A DNA stretch of 64,000 nt from assembly GCA_942493245.1 (NCBI GenBank), contig OW818685.1, forward strand, positions 2,852,001 to 2,916,000. Reading direction: 5' to 3'. Shown piece by piece: positions 46,480-57,600 of the stretch (positions are counted from its first letter, which is position 1; each line of letters starts with the position of its first letter). Below the pieces are notes generated by a model. It was not told where the DNA came from. It was given only the letters and a program-made list of their open reading frames with translations, and did no database searches. The position numbers and the translations under genes are program-made. The stretch is from DAOPYU01 sp942493245. GTDB taxonomy: Bacteria; Sumerlaeota; Sumerlaeia; UBA8349.

Positions 46480-47970
46480 ATGGCACGAAAGGTTGTGTCC
46501 CTGGCCCTGGCGCTCGGTCTTCTGACCACGCTGGTGGCGCCCCTCTCCCCGTCCGCTCAAGCCGGTGGAGACACGCAAGGCAAGCAAGTAAAACCCGATC
46601 AAGCGGCCATGCTCCACTCCCAGGGATCCGCCGCAGCTTCGGCCTCCCTGCGCGAGGAACTCCAGAACGTCGTCAAGGTTCTGCGCACCACCAACAAGGC
46701 CGAGACGAACAAGTATGTGTGCGAGGCGCTCGAATTCAAACACGTCAACCCGTTCGACATCGTCAACTTCTTCGAATCCACCATTTCGCGCGAAGAAGGC
46801 GGGATTTACTCATTCCTGAATCCCGACGGGAAAAGCGGGTTTATCGTCGTGATCTGTCCAGAGTACCAACTGCCGTCGCTTCGGCAACTGGCCAGAGAAC
46901 TCGACCGTCCCTCCATCGCCAGCGCCCCGGGGTCCAGTTATGGATTCTACCGCATGCGTCACCGCGACATCTCGAACCCGCAATTGCGTAACATCATCTC
47001 CATGCACATGGACAACTGGGGCGCACTGCTCCCCGACGTCCAGACCAACTCGGTCATGGTCTATGACGCCAAGGGCGGTTTCGACGCGGCCAACGCCAAG
47101 TTGCTGGAACTCGACCAACCCCTGCGCCAGGTGGAAATGAAAGTCAACATTTACGAAATGAACGTCAACAACGACATGAAAATCGGGTTGGATTTCGAGG
47201 CTTGGAAGAACGGCCCCGGCAAAATGCTTGGGGTCTTTTCCGCACAAAGCCAACAGCTCGACAACGCCTACTACGGCAGCGCGTCCAACCGCTCCAATAT
47301 GCGGGGAACCCTGTTGGATTACCCCTCGGCTTTCTTTGACTTTCTGGTGTCCAAGGGGAAAGCCAAGACCCTGGCCAACACGCGCGCCATAACCGCAACC
47401 GGCGTGCCCGCGGTATTGACTGCCATGGATGAATTCGTGATCTACGCCGTCAATAACTCGCCTAATGTCGTTCCGGCCGTCGCCTTCGACAAGGTCGTCG
47501 TCGTACCCGACCGCGATGTTAAAGGCAAAATTGCCACCCTGCCCGGTACCACGATCCGCGCCAGAACCGGCGTGGATGTCACCCTGACTCCAACTGTCGG
47601 GGATGAAACCACGATTCTGGACGCCAACATGACGCTTACCAACCTCATCGGTTACGACGACAAGGGTTATCCAGCGCTCAATACGACCAAGCAAACGTCT
47701 CAGGTCTCCGTCAAGAATGGTTCGGAAGTGGTTTTCGGAGGGCTGAATCGTATCACCGTTCTGAAAAACACGCGCAAAATGCCCTTCTTCGGTTCTCTGC
47801 CCGTGCTCGGCTACCTGTTCGGTGGTGAAACGGACATTCACAAGGAGTCCACTTTGGTCATTTCGGTCTCCCCCACCCTGCTGGGCGCCGAAAGCAACAA
47901 GAAGGCCGAGGACGACGAGCTCGCAAAGCAAGTCGCCGACGAGTCCGTCACCGTCATCCCCGCCCAGTGA
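46480..47970 (+). CDS. Secretin-like outer-membrane protein, copy 1
   Basis: This 496-residue protein has a signal peptide (VVSLALALGLLTTLVAPLSP), N-terminal ring-building-like repeats (TNKYVCEALEFKHVNPFDIVNFFES, SSYGFYRMRHRDISNPQLRNI) and a C-terminal secretin core, including VEMKVNIYEMNVNNDMKIGLDFE, EVVFGGLNR and KMPFFGSLPVLGYLFGGETDIHKESTLVISVSP. Secretins make multimeric gates in the outer membrane. The usual N0 domain is not evident, and no type II or pilus ATPase or inner-membrane gene is near. GGAGG stands upstream of the ATG. A paralogue follows 71 bases later. Confidence 0.8.
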   Translation: MARKVVSLALALGLLTTLVAPLSPSAQAGGDTQGKQVKPDQAAMLHSQGSAAASASLREELQNVVKVLRTTNKAETNKYVCEALEFKHVNPFDIVNFFESTISREEGGIYSFLNPDGKSGFIVVICPEYQLPSLRQLARELDRPSIASAPGSSYGFYRMRHRDISNPQLRNIISMHMDNWGALLPDVQTNSVMVYDAKGGFDAANAKLLELDQPLRQVEMKVNIYEMNVNNDMKIGLDFEAWKNGPGKMLGVFSAQSQQLDNAYYGSASNRSNMRGTLLDYPSAFFDFLVSKGKAKTLANTRAITATGVPAVLTAMDEFVIYAVNNSPNVVPAVAFDKVVVVPDRDVKGKIATLPGTTIRARTGVDVTLTPTVGDETTILDANMTLTNLIGYDDKGYPALNTTKQTSQVSVKNGSEVVFGGLNRITVLKNTRKMPFFGSLPVLGYLFGGETDIHKESTLVISVSPTLLGAESNKKAEDDELAKQVADESVTVIPAQ

Positions 47971-48041
47971 GCGCACGAGCCTTGTTTCAAGGCAAAGTTC
48001 AAACGGGCATTACTTAGAATCGAATGAAGGAGAAACCTCTC

Positions 48042-49694
48042 ATGGCCATAAAGAAAACAACCTCTCTGGCGGGTTTGATCGCTCTCCTGACGCTGTTCGC
48101 CGCCAGCGCTTTCGCCTATCAGCCTGACTTTGCGTCGGGCGTGGCAATCAATTCCGATCCCAGTCCCCTGCCGGGATACTCGGCGGGCGAGACCAACAGC
48201 CGTGTGGACGATTATCTGATGCAGGACGAACAGATCAATCTGGACATGAACAGCGGAACCGTCAAGGTGCTGCGCACGAACCAGAAGGCCAACATCAACA
48301 ACTTTGTCACCGCCGTCATCCCGTTGCAGAACGCCAGCAGCCGCGAACTGCGGGGTCTGGCCCGCACCATCTGCCGCAAAGAAGGGGGCGACTGCGACAA
48401 CCTGTGGTACAAAGTGGACCCGGCTACCGGCAAAGTCACCGACGATCAGAGCAAGTGGAAACGCTATCTGGTAGTCGTCTGTCCCGAGTTCCAGCTGCCC
48501 TACCTGGTCAAAACATTCCAGACGATTGACCGCGCCGGGATCACCGAGGTGAACGACGGCTCGTGGAAGTACTACTACAAGGCCCAACACCGGAGCGCCC
48601 GTACCATTGAACAACTTCTGTCGCTCCACGTCACCCCCGATCGCATGCGCGCCTTCGACGACGCCAACAACGCCGTGCTCTTCTACGACCAGCCGAACAT
48701 CGCCCCGCTGGTGACCAGTCCCAAGGTGGGGATTGGCGCGGTGGACATTCCCATCAGCCAGATGACGATGGACACGAAGATCTACGAAGTTGACAAATTC
48801 GACGACCTGATCGCCGGCTTTGACTTTGCCTCTTGGAAAAACGGGCCGGGACAGAACCTCTTCCGTTTCATCGCGTGGGACGTGAATGGGTCCGATCTGG
48901 CCAACGTCCCCACCGATATTTTTCAGGATTGGGGCAGTTTCCACTCCTACAACTTCACCGCCACCACGGCCTGGGTTGACTTCATGGCCACCAAGGGGTA
49001 TGCCCACCTCATGACCCACTCGACCGTGTCGGTCGCCAGCGGCGCCATGGGAACTTTGAGCAACACCAGCGGAATCATCACCTTCAACACCACGGAACCG
49101 AGCCAGGTCAACACACCTGTTTCGATGGCGGCCGCGAATACGGTGGATTTCGACGACAGCAGCCGACAGGGAGCGCTGACTCTTCATACCCCCAACTACG
49201 GCGGGCGCGATCTGACCTACGACCAGCACGGCAAGGAAGGGATTGATCTGAGTCTGCGCCCTGTCATCGGCCTGGAGTCCGCCGAAATCGCCGTCAACCT
49301 CCATGTCGCCAGTCTCAATGGAACCACTCCGAGCGGTGAGCAGATTATCTCGCATCGCAATTACACGTCCAGTCTGGTCGCTCGCGATGGCGTCCCTCTG
49401 GTTGTCAGTGGTATCAAGTCCTCCTCCGATGTGGATGGAACCATCGGTATGCCCTTCCTGGTGGACATTCCGTATGTCGGGAAGTACCTCTTCGGAAGAA
49501 CCACCAAAACCCAGCGCGAGAAGGAAATCGTGGTTCTGATGACCCCCCACTTTCAGGTGTACTCGATGGACGACGCCAAAGCGCCCCGGGAAGTCATCAC
49601 AGCCAAGAAACTGGCCAACGGCGAAGACGTGTTGAACGTCCCGGCCAACAGCTACGGGTACGACCAGTGGTTGCTCGACGAGGCCAAGAAGTAA
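48042..49694 (+). CDS. Secretin-like outer-membrane protein, copy 2
   Basis: This 550-residue paralogue of the previous protein shares the KVLRT start, VVVCPEFQLPYLVKTFQ, DTKIYEVDKFDDLIAGFDFASWKNGPGQN and the C-terminal VSGIKSSSDVDGTIGMPFLVDIPYVGKYLFGRTTKTQREKEIVVLMTP. It has a longer insert with TLSNTSGIITFNTTEPSQVN. The signal peptide is AGLIALLTLFAASAFA. GAAGGAG precedes the ATG at 48042 by ten bases; the earlier ATG at 48024 overlaps that site. The two may form mixed or separate rings. A strong terminator follows. Confidence 0.8.
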   Translation: MAIKKTTSLAGLIALLTLFAASAFAYQPDFASGVAINSDPSPLPGYSAGETNSRVDDYLMQDEQINLDMNSGTVKVLRTNQKANINNFVTAVIPLQNASSRELRGLARTICRKEGGDCDNLWYKVDPATGKVTDDQSKWKRYLVVVCPEFQLPYLVKTFQTIDRAGITEVNDGSWKYYYKAQHRSARTIEQLLSLHVTPDRMRAFDDANNAVLFYDQPNIAPLVTSPKVGIGAVDIPISQMTMDTKIYEVDKFDDLIAGFDFASWKNGPGQNLFRFIAWDVNGSDLANVPTDIFQDWGSFHSYNFTATTAWVDFMATKGYAHLMTHSTVSVASGAMGTLSNTSGIITFNTTEPSQVNTPVSMAAANTVDFDDSSRQGALTLHTPNYGGRDLTYDQHGKEGIDLSLRPVIGLESAEIAVNLHVASLNGTTPSGEQIISHRNYTSSLVARDGVPLVVSGIKSSSDVDGTIGMPFLVDIPYVGKYLFGRTTKTQREKEIVVLMTPHFQVYSMDDAKAPREVITAKKLANGEDVLNVPANSYGYDQWLLDEAKK

Positions 49695-49723
49695 CGCAGG
49701 GTCCGTCCTACTCCCAGAACAGA

Positions 49724-49762
49724 ACGGGCCGCCCTGATCGGGGCGGCCCGTTTTCATTTTTG
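49724..49762 (+). terminator. Rho-independent terminator after the secretin pair
   Basis: ACGGGCCGCCC (49724-49734) pairs with GGGCGGCCCGT (49741-49751) around TGATCG, followed by TTTCATTTTTG. This is a strong intrinsic terminator ending the lipoprotein/secretin unit. Confidence 0.88.
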
Positions 49763-49832
49763 TTGAAGAAAAAACCCGCAATTTACCCGTCTCCCGTTCT
49801 GTCCCGAAAACAGGGGAAGTGGGGGAAATGTC

Positions 49833-49859
49833 TTGATTCATTCGAGTGGGTCGTATAGA
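49833..49859 (+). promoter_or_regulatory. Possible sigma-70-type promoter of floA
   Basis: TTGATT at 49833 and TATAGA at 49854 are separated by 15 bases, about 100 bases before the floA start. The spacing is shorter than ideal, so support is weak. Confidence 0.3.
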
Positions 49860-49958
49860 AATGTAGCCAGATGGTTTGTGTATGAAAAATACGTATTCCC
49901 CTCGTTTCGATTTGTATCGGGCGAATGGGTTCTTTCACCAGACGAAGGAGAGTGGCTT

Positions 49959-51044
49959 ATGAATTTGAACACCGCAACTTCTATGATCGCATCCGCGGGA
50001 GCACTGATGGATGACGAGCGTTTTCCCTGGATTCTGGCGGTCTCTGTCTTCTGTATCATGGTTTTTCTCTGGCTCTTCCTGTGGCTTTTCCCCATCCGGC
50101 TCTGGGTCTGGGCGGTGACCACCAAGACACCGGTCGGGATGCTCGACATGATCTTCATGCGGTTCCGGCGGGTTCCTCCAACCGTCATCGTCGAGGAAAT
50201 GATCAACGCCACACAGGCTGGCATCCCGATCACCCGGCGCCAGATAGAAAGCCACTACCTGGCCGGAGGAAACGTCCACCGCGTGGTGCGCGCCATGATC
50301 TCCTCGCATCGCGCCGGTATTGAACTGACCCTGGACGAAGCCTGCGCGATCGACCTGGCGGGCCGTGATGTCTTCGAGGCCGTGAACATGAGCGTCAAGC
50401 CGTGGGTGATTGACTGTCCCAATCCGGCCAGCGGCAAAACCACCATTGATGGCGTGGCCAAGAACGGGATCCAGCTGCGGGCCAAGGCGCGTGTGACGGT
50501 CCGGGCGAATATCTCGCGGCTGATCGGTGGCGCTACCGAGGAAACCGTTATCGCCCGCGTCGGCGAAGGGATCGTCAGCGCGATCGGTTCCGCCGAGTCG
50601 CACAAGGAAGTGCTGGAGCACCCGGACATGATCTCGAAAGCGGTTCTGGCCAAGGGATTGGACTCCGGTACGGCCTTCAGTATCCTGTCCATTGACATCG
50701 CCGACGTGGACGTGGGCATCAACATCGGCGCCAAACTCCAGATTGACCAGGCGGAGGCCGATAAGGAAATCGCGCAGGCCCTGGCTGAAAAACGCCGCGC
50801 CATGGCGGTGGCCGCCGAACAGGAAATGCGGGCGCGCGAGCAGGAAATGCGGGCGCGGGTGGTGGAAGCCGAGGCCGAAGTGCCCAAGGCCATCGCCGAA
50901 GCGTTCCGCGTCGGACATTTGGGAATCATGGACTATTACAATATGAAAAACGTCGTCTCGGACACGGAAATGCGTCAGTCCATCAGTCGGGGATACACCG
51001 GGAAACCCACGCAAACCGACAAACCGGAGAAACCGACGAAATAA
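49959..51044 (+). CDS. floA: Flotillin-like protein FloA
   Basis: This 361-residue member of the FloA/UPF0365 family has an N-terminal membrane segment (WILAVSVFCIMVFLWLFLWLFPIRLWVWA), a flotillin-like domain (MSVKPWVIDCP, GIQLRAKARVTVRANISRLIGGATEETVIARVGEGIVS, DIADVDVGINIGAKLQIDQAEADKEIAQALAEKRRAMA) and a short tail. It organises membrane microdomains. AAGGAG stands upstream of the ATG; the longer frame to 49833 has no site. It lies between the secretin genes and the large opposite-strand proteins and may organise their assembly, which is inference. Confidence 0.9.
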   Translation: MNLNTATSMIASAGALMDDERFPWILAVSVFCIMVFLWLFLWLFPIRLWVWAVTTKTPVGMLDMIFMRFRRVPPTVIVEEMINATQAGIPITRRQIESHYLAGGNVHRVVRAMISSHRAGIELTLDEACAIDLAGRDVFEAVNMSVKPWVIDCPNPASGKTTIDGVAKNGIQLRAKARVTVRANISRLIGGATEETVIARVGEGIVSAIGSAESHKEVLEHPDMISKAVLAKGLDSGTAFSILSIDIADVDVGINIGAKLQIDQAEADKEIAQALAEKRRAMAVAAEQEMRAREQEMRARVVEAEAEVPKAIAEAFRVGHLGIMDYYNMKNVVSDTEMRQSISRGYTGKPTQTDKPEKPTK

Positions 51045-51090
51045 CCGGAACGAAACCGTTCCCCCCAGGATATTCAGGTCTCGAAAATTC

Positions 51091-51125
51091 GCGCCCGCGT
51101 CTCAGTCACGATGAGACACGGGCGC
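51091..51125 (+). terminator. Hairpin after floA
   Basis: GCGCCCGCGTCTCA pairs with TGAGACACGGGCGC around GTCACGA with one mismatch, 46 bases after the floA stop. No T run follows, so its strength is unsure; it also lies downstream of the opposite gene. Confidence 0.6.
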
Positions 51126-51228
51126 GTTGATTATCCGGGACGGATAAACAGGAGGGATCTGCGGGAAACGCACTTTCTGACGCAGGAGAGATCTGTTACC
51201 AAGTTGTTCAAAATAGAAACCGCAGTTG

Positions 51229-51349
51229 AACCTAAAAACCGCAGTTGAGAGCCTAATCGCTTGTTTCTCAGTGATGTAGAAAGACCCATTGGGTACTGCG
51301 GAGCAGTTGGCTTTTCTGTACTTAGCCGGTCAACTGCGGTTTTTAGGTT
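51229..51349. repeat. 20-bp perfect inverted repeat pair, MITE-like
   Basis: AACCTAAAAACCGCAGTTGA at 51229-51248 and its exact complement at 51330-51349 enclose 81 bases with no coding capacity. A further partial copy, AAACCGCAGTTGA, stands just before it at 51218. The pair could be the ends of a short non-autonomous element; no target duplication is clear. Confidence 0.65.
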
Positions 51350-51352
51350 GAA

Positions 51353-51557
51353 GCGCCAACGGCGCGGATTGATTGTAGCCTGGGGCAAGCGAAGCGTCGC
51401 CCCAGGGAGGATGTCCCCATTTTTCGGAAGGGCTGAAGGCCCGCCCGATTGGGGTGGGTAAAACGCTTTGATAGAACGGGCTTTCAGCCCTCGTGAAACC
51501 AACCCGGTCTGTTCCTGGGGCGATGCCCCAGGCACAATTGTTCGCGCCTTTGGCGCT
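51353..51557. repeat. Cluster of palindromic elements
   Basis: Several self-complementary units lie together: GCGCCAACGGCGC (51353), a CCTGGGGC...GCCCCAGG stem (51379-51406), GGGCTGAAGGCCC, GGGCTTTCAGCCC, CCTGGGGCGATGCCCCAGG (51515) and GCGCCTTTGGCGC (51545). The CCTGGGGC arm recurs twice, so the units are related. They sit between convergent genes. Confidence 0.7.
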
Positions 51558-51656
51558 TAACCCGCCCATTTCGATCTCCGTTCCCCCCCCCTGCGGATCA
51601 CCCTTTGGGTATACCCAATGATAATAAATACTTTGGGGCAACGGCCTGTTCTCCTC

Positions 51657-54600
51657 TCACGGACGCGAACCCGACGCCCGTTTTCGCTGGAACCGCTCGA
51701 CGAAAATCAGAACCCCTAACAGCGGTATGGCCAGATCCAATCCGAAACGGAAAACGATGGCCAGAAGAGACAACACAATCAAAGCCAGAATCAGGCGATG
51801 CGTGTTCGCCAGAATGCTCGAAGCGCACAGAGACAGAATGAACACCAGCAGGGTGGCGCCCAGCACAAACAGACCGTCCCAACGGGTGCGAGCGCTCTCC
51901 TGATCCGTGAACTTGAAAGTCACGTTACCGGTGCCCTGGAGCGTCCGGAAGGCAAATACCGTGTCGCCAATCGAGGGGAAGGTAACCGGAGGCGTTTCCG
52001 GCGGTTCTTCCGAGGCCGTCGTGGGAAGCGACGGCTGGGGTTGAGCCTGCGGCTGGGATTGCTGCGGCTGCTGTTGCATGGCCAACTGGTTTGCGGCAAT
52101 CTGGGGCATCATGGCTTCGTTCAGGATCTGGACATTGCGGCCCAGCTGCTCGACCGACTTTTCCGTTTCGCTCATGGCTTCCTGACGCTCTTTTGCGAGG
52201 GACTCCTGCTGAAGAACCGCCACATCTTTTCCGAATTTGTTCAGTCCTCCATTCTGGGCGTTGACCTGCACATTGTAGGCCTCGTTTGTCCGCTTCTGGT
52301 TGGTGGAGCGCGAGGAGAGCGACTGCTGGAGCGAAAGCAGTTTCGGCAGGGCTTTCATTTTCGTCTGCTCGTCCTGTTTCTGCAGGAGCATTTCCGAGAG
52401 TTTTTCCACCCGGCGGGTCTGGCGCAGCAGATCCTCGGTCTCAATGTCCACCAGATCCACCGGCTTGAGCGATCCCTTGAAGTTCTCGTAATCGAAACGG
52501 GGAGGCAGCATCAATTCCAGGACGGATTGGGCCACCGGAATTCCCCCCAGTATTTCCGGCACGCGTTGTTGCCGCTTGCCGGACTTTTCCACGGGAATCC
52601 CCGTCTGGGCGGTATAGGCCACCCGGACCACCAGTTCCGGATCCAGCAGACCGGTCCGGATGAGCGGGACCAGCAGGACGGTCCTGTCTTTCTCCGGTTG
52701 CACGGTGGTCTTCACGGCCCGCCCGGCCACCAGGGTCTGGTAGATCTCGACCTGCTCGGGCGGGTAGGGCAAGGCGATGGAAAGAAACTGTTCGGAATGG
52801 TTCTGGAGGACGATGCGCAGTTCGTGGCGCTCCAGACCATCCTTGCGGACGAGGGTCCGCTGGCGCACCAGTTCCACCACTGCGCGCAGGGCTTCCGTCC
52901 GGGCGTAATGTTCGATGCGCAGGAGAGGCGGAGTACGCATTTCTCCGAGCAGCTCATACGACTTGTCAGAAGGTTGCGCTCCTCTTAACGGAACGGGCCA
53001 GACAATCTTCGAGATATCCAGCGTCTGTGCCCTCTCCCCAGCCTGAAGCGACAGATCGCCCTCGAAATCCCGGCGCAGCACCAGGAACGTCCGGGATCCG
53101 TCGGCCACAGCGGGAACGAAAATCAGGGCCGCGGCGTTGCCGTACTCGTCGGGCGAGACGGGTTGATCCACGGACAGGCCGATCTGGAAGGGTTCGGCAT
53201 AGGGGCGGTCCAGCTCCGCTTCGATGCGCAGGAGGCGTTCCGAGACGGGATGGGTGGTCAATTGCCGGATCGGCCCCGAGGTCTGCAAGCGCGACACCAG
53301 TCCGGCATCCGGCTTGGGCAGAAGCAGGAACAACTCGATCTTGCGGACCTGTCCTTTCCTCGGATTGGAGACCACACAACAATCGGTTTTCTGAAGCCCC
53401 TCACTGAACGTCACCACGTTGTGAACTTGATTGAGTACGCTGGCCTGAATCGGACGCAAGCCCAGTTGCAACGGTTGAGGCTCGGTCCGTTCGTACCCCC
53501 GCAGACTGCCCAGAGACAATTCGGGCACAGGAATCAGTTTCCTGGCCAGCAAGGTCTCACTTTCCTGGACGGGACGAGGTGTGGCGCCATTCAAGGCGGT
53601 TTCGAGCAATTCCAGATCGTTCGGAACCGAAACCACCACAGTCTGGCGAGTTTCCACCGCGTCCGCGGGCGCGAAAATCCCCAACTCAATCTGAGCCGAC
53701 GACGTAATTTCCGATGTCGCGAACAGTTTGAGGGTTGTCGCGCTTTCGAGGGGGGGATCGAATGTCACCAGCACCCGGTCTCCATACTGAAACCAGTCGA
53801 AGGGCCGTTCGCCGTCCAGCGCCGAAACACGGGTCCGAGCGGGAACCTCCAGCCAACAGCGCCGGATAGAGTTCTTGACGGGAGTCAGCGTTATCTGAGC
53901 CGCCTGCCGGAGAAAACCGTCCAGCGGAACGGCAAAGTGCGCCACCGAGGCCTTGTATTCCGTCCGGGTCGGCGCCAGCGTCAACCGAGCCTGTCCGTTC
54001 GATCCCGTGGCGTGATAGTTCTGGACCACCCGTGTATTCGGAGCATTCGGACTGGACTGGCGTTCCAGGCCCGTGACCTGAGATGCCAGCAGGGCGATGG
54101 AAGGATCGAATTCAAGCGTGAGATAGGAGGTGGCCTTGGCGCGTCCGATCGGCTGCAGGGGCGCAATGAACCAATCGGAGTTCGACGGATCGTTAAAGAC
54201 CACACCGGTCAACTGGATTCTGGCCGTGGGAACGGGGACCAACGCCAGCGTCAACTGTTGGGACGGACTCGACTGGGAGTCGCCGGGTTCGACCGCGACT
54301 TTGCGCAGCGCTTCTCCCTGCGCATCGTACAGATGCAGCCCCCGGGGCAGCGTGAAGAGAACCCGCTCGGGCAACAGACCTCCCGGTTCGAGCGGGGTGA
54401 GATCGAGTGTGGCGTTCCAATCCGCTCCGGCCAGGTGATTCCAGATCCAGGTCGTCCGAATCTCGGCGTTATAAGCCGTCGTGGCACTCGTTCCGCTCGT
54501 AGATTCTGTCGCAACCGCAGTCGAGGATTTCCAGCGCAGCGAGCGAAGCCCTTCTTTCAGGACTGTTTTCAGAATCGTCTTGCCAGCCTGATGTTCCTGT

Positions 54601-57600
54601 GTCCAGACGCCGTTCGTTTCACCCGGAACACCCCTGAGATCCACCTGTGCGGTCGGATACGGAAGCGTGAACTGCCAGACACCCAGCGCCTCGGGCAACA
54701 GCAACTCCATCGAGCCGCCCCCTCCCAGAATCTGACACGGCAGCGTAAACTCCGCGGTCACCGTACCGCACCAGTGAGGCGCCAGGTTCAGAATCAACCC
54801 CGCCGGAGAAGTTTCGAGGACCGCGCCCGGAGAAGAGGCTTGCCATTGGCCGAGCAGCAACGTCGGCATCCGGAGTTTGCGGGTCGCGGGCGCTCCGGAA
54901 CGGTTGGCCGCCAGCAGATGGAACGTGCCCCGCACCAGAGATTGCTCGGGATCGAGCGCGGTTGCAATCTCGAGGCTGGCCAGAATCGGAGTTTCGGTCG
55001 GCAGCGGTTGAGACGTCCCGGCGGTTTCGGCAGTCAACCACAACCGGGCAAAGGCGGACTTGCCGATGAACGCCAGAAGGTCGTGGTCGGGTTGCCCGCG
55101 CAGGGCCGCCAGATTCGGAACCTTTTCCGGATCGTAGGGCACGAGTACTCGAACCGCCGGATCGGCAACCGGAATCGCTCCCGGCCCGACAGTTGACGAC
55201 AGGGAGGCTTTCGCCTCTTGCGGAGGCTCTTGCGCGACAACCGATTCCCCCCCCAACACTGGGAGCAGAAGGGCCAGGAACAGAATAGAAACAGTCGGCG
55301 CCTTGAGGGAACGGATGGAGTTCCAACTGCGCAACAGGCGGCTCAACAACGGGGCGATGAGCGAACTCAGCACCCCCTTGAAGGCCGTGTTGTAGAACAC
55401 CACCCAGGCTGTGTTGCACAGAATCGGGACAATCAGGGCGAACAGAAAGAGGAACAGGAAGGTCGGCACATAGGCCCGGCGTTTGAACACCCACAGCGCG
55501 CACAGAGCCAGACAGGTTACAGCCCACACCAGAAAGCGAACCGCCAGAAAGGATTTTTCCTCCATCAGGCGGACCTGGACGGAATCCATTGTTCCGGGCA
55601 GGCTGAAGATCCTGGGTGCTCCGCCCGCCGGCAGATTGATGGCCAGCGAAAGCAGGCCACTCTGTCGCCGAATGTCGGCTGCGGGTTTTCCCGGCAGCTT
55701 TTCGGACGCCTCCTCATCGTCGCTCAAGGTGTCCAGTTGCCGTTGGTACAGATTCTTCGATTCCCGTCCCCGCATCAAGTCCCCTCTGGCAAGATTCCGG
55801 GCCATTTCTGCTTCCTGTTCCTGAACGGGCTTGTCTGTGGGAGGAGCGATCATGGAGTAATTCATCTGTGCGGAAGTTCCCTGAATCCCAGCATTCTGGT
55901 CGGTGTCGGCCATTGCCGGTTGCGTGGCAGAACCAGCGGCGGACTGGGGCGTCGAAGCCGCGGCAGGGACAGGCGCAGCCGGTGGCAATGCGGGCTGGTT
56001 GGCAATTCCGTCCGACAATTGACTTTTGTCTCCAACCAGACGATCGATATTTCCGGCGCTGCTTGTTCCGTTCGTGCTGTCGTAAACCGCTCCCCCCCCC
56101 ATCGCCGATGGCTTTCGTACACTCTCGGCTATCCTTCTCTGGTCAACCGACTTTGCGGCTGGTCCAGCAACCGGTTTAGCAGCCGATTTGACCACACTTT
56201 TTCGATCTTCTACGGCGGCTCGGTCGCTGAAATAGGTGTCCCCTCCAACCTTGACCACATCGCCCCGGCTCGTCGTTCCATTGGTCGCGTCATAGAGAAT
56301 GGAACCGTGATCATCTACTTCATCCGGCCCGACGCTATAGAGCAGGTAGAAGTTTTGGGTACTCACTTTCTGTCCCGGGGAAACAAGTCCGGCCGACAGG
56401 GCGCTGCGGTACGCTTCGGCGCCCGACAGATACCGCAGGCGCGCATTCTCTCCATACCCCCTGCCAGACGAGAAACCCCCTCCCGGAGCAAACGAATCGG
56501 TCGGCCCGGCGTTCAGATACGAGACCGGCCCCTGCCAGAGTGTTTCGATCTTTTCGGGATATCCCTTATTGTCAATGTTGTAGGACTCCATCGCGGTCAC
56601 CATTGAGCGCAAATCGCTCTGGACCCGGCTGATCTTCGCGCGCGTCTGACTCTCCAGAAAATTCGGAGTGGCAATCATGGACAAGACGACCAGCACGATC
56701 AGGATAATGATCCAGGGAAGGATTCGGGAAAGACAGCCGTGATTCTGAGCCGGGGGCCGAACCACAGCCTCTTCAGAGACTGCCGCCGAATCGGAACCCG
56801 CCGTTGCTCCCTCGAACTGTTCCAAAGGAACGGAATCACCAGGTTTTTCCTCCGTGGCCGTCAGGGGTTCCAGTTCCGATTTCAAGCGGCTCTTTTTTTT
56901 CTTCTGATTGTTGCGGATGAAAAGATAGCCCACCCAAAGCAACAGACAGAGAGTGACGGCGATGGGCAAATGCGGCAGAATGTCGGAGAATTCGTATTGA
57001 GGGAAGAGAATTTTCTTCGGGTAATCGGCTTCGCGCAGGAAACGCGCCATGGGGAGGGTTTCGGTTTCAAACTTTCCGATTCCTGCGTCAAAGGCCAGGT
57101 ACTCGAATCCTTTGGGCAGATAGAGTTTCCAGGAGGACTTATTGATGGGCACCGGCAGGACCGGACCAGCCAGGTTCAGATGCGACGAGCCTTTCAGCGG
57201 TTGGGCTTCTTCGCGATAGATCAGATCCACCTGACAGGACTTGGCGTCTGCGCGGGCGGCGGGTAAGGGGATCAGGAAGACGGACTCTCCCTCTTTTTCC
57301 TCGCGGCGCGCCGGTTTGACCCCGGCTCCATCCACCAGAACGGACCAGATTGAAGCGCCCCGGGGCAGCTGGATTTCGAAAAATTGCGGATTGCTGGTGG
57401 GGAGGACCGTGTACTGAGCCTGCGTCACCCGCATCCCCAGATGGTCCAGCGCGGTGGTGAGATTGCTTTCCACCACCAGCGCGCTCAGCGGCGGGGTCGC
57501 CGGGTGTTTTCTGGATTGAACCGTGAGGTTGAACGGCGGGGCCACGTAGCGGTAAACCGCCAGAATCCGGTGGGTACTGGTCCAGGGAAGCGGGGGCAGT

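Larger units (their letters stand above)
51045..51656. other. Intergenic region with inverted repeat and palindromes
   Basis: This 612-base region lies between the ends of floA and the large opposite-strand gene. It holds a terminator-like hairpin, a 20-bp perfect inverted repeat pair and a run of palindromes. Frames over it are shadows; no gene is seen. Confidence 0.55.

Noticed and set aside
53163..56606. Plus-strand frames of up to 677 codons opposite the giant protein gene
   Set aside because: They lack ribosome sites and recognisable domains and consist of the usual Arg/Gln/Gly shadow composition.
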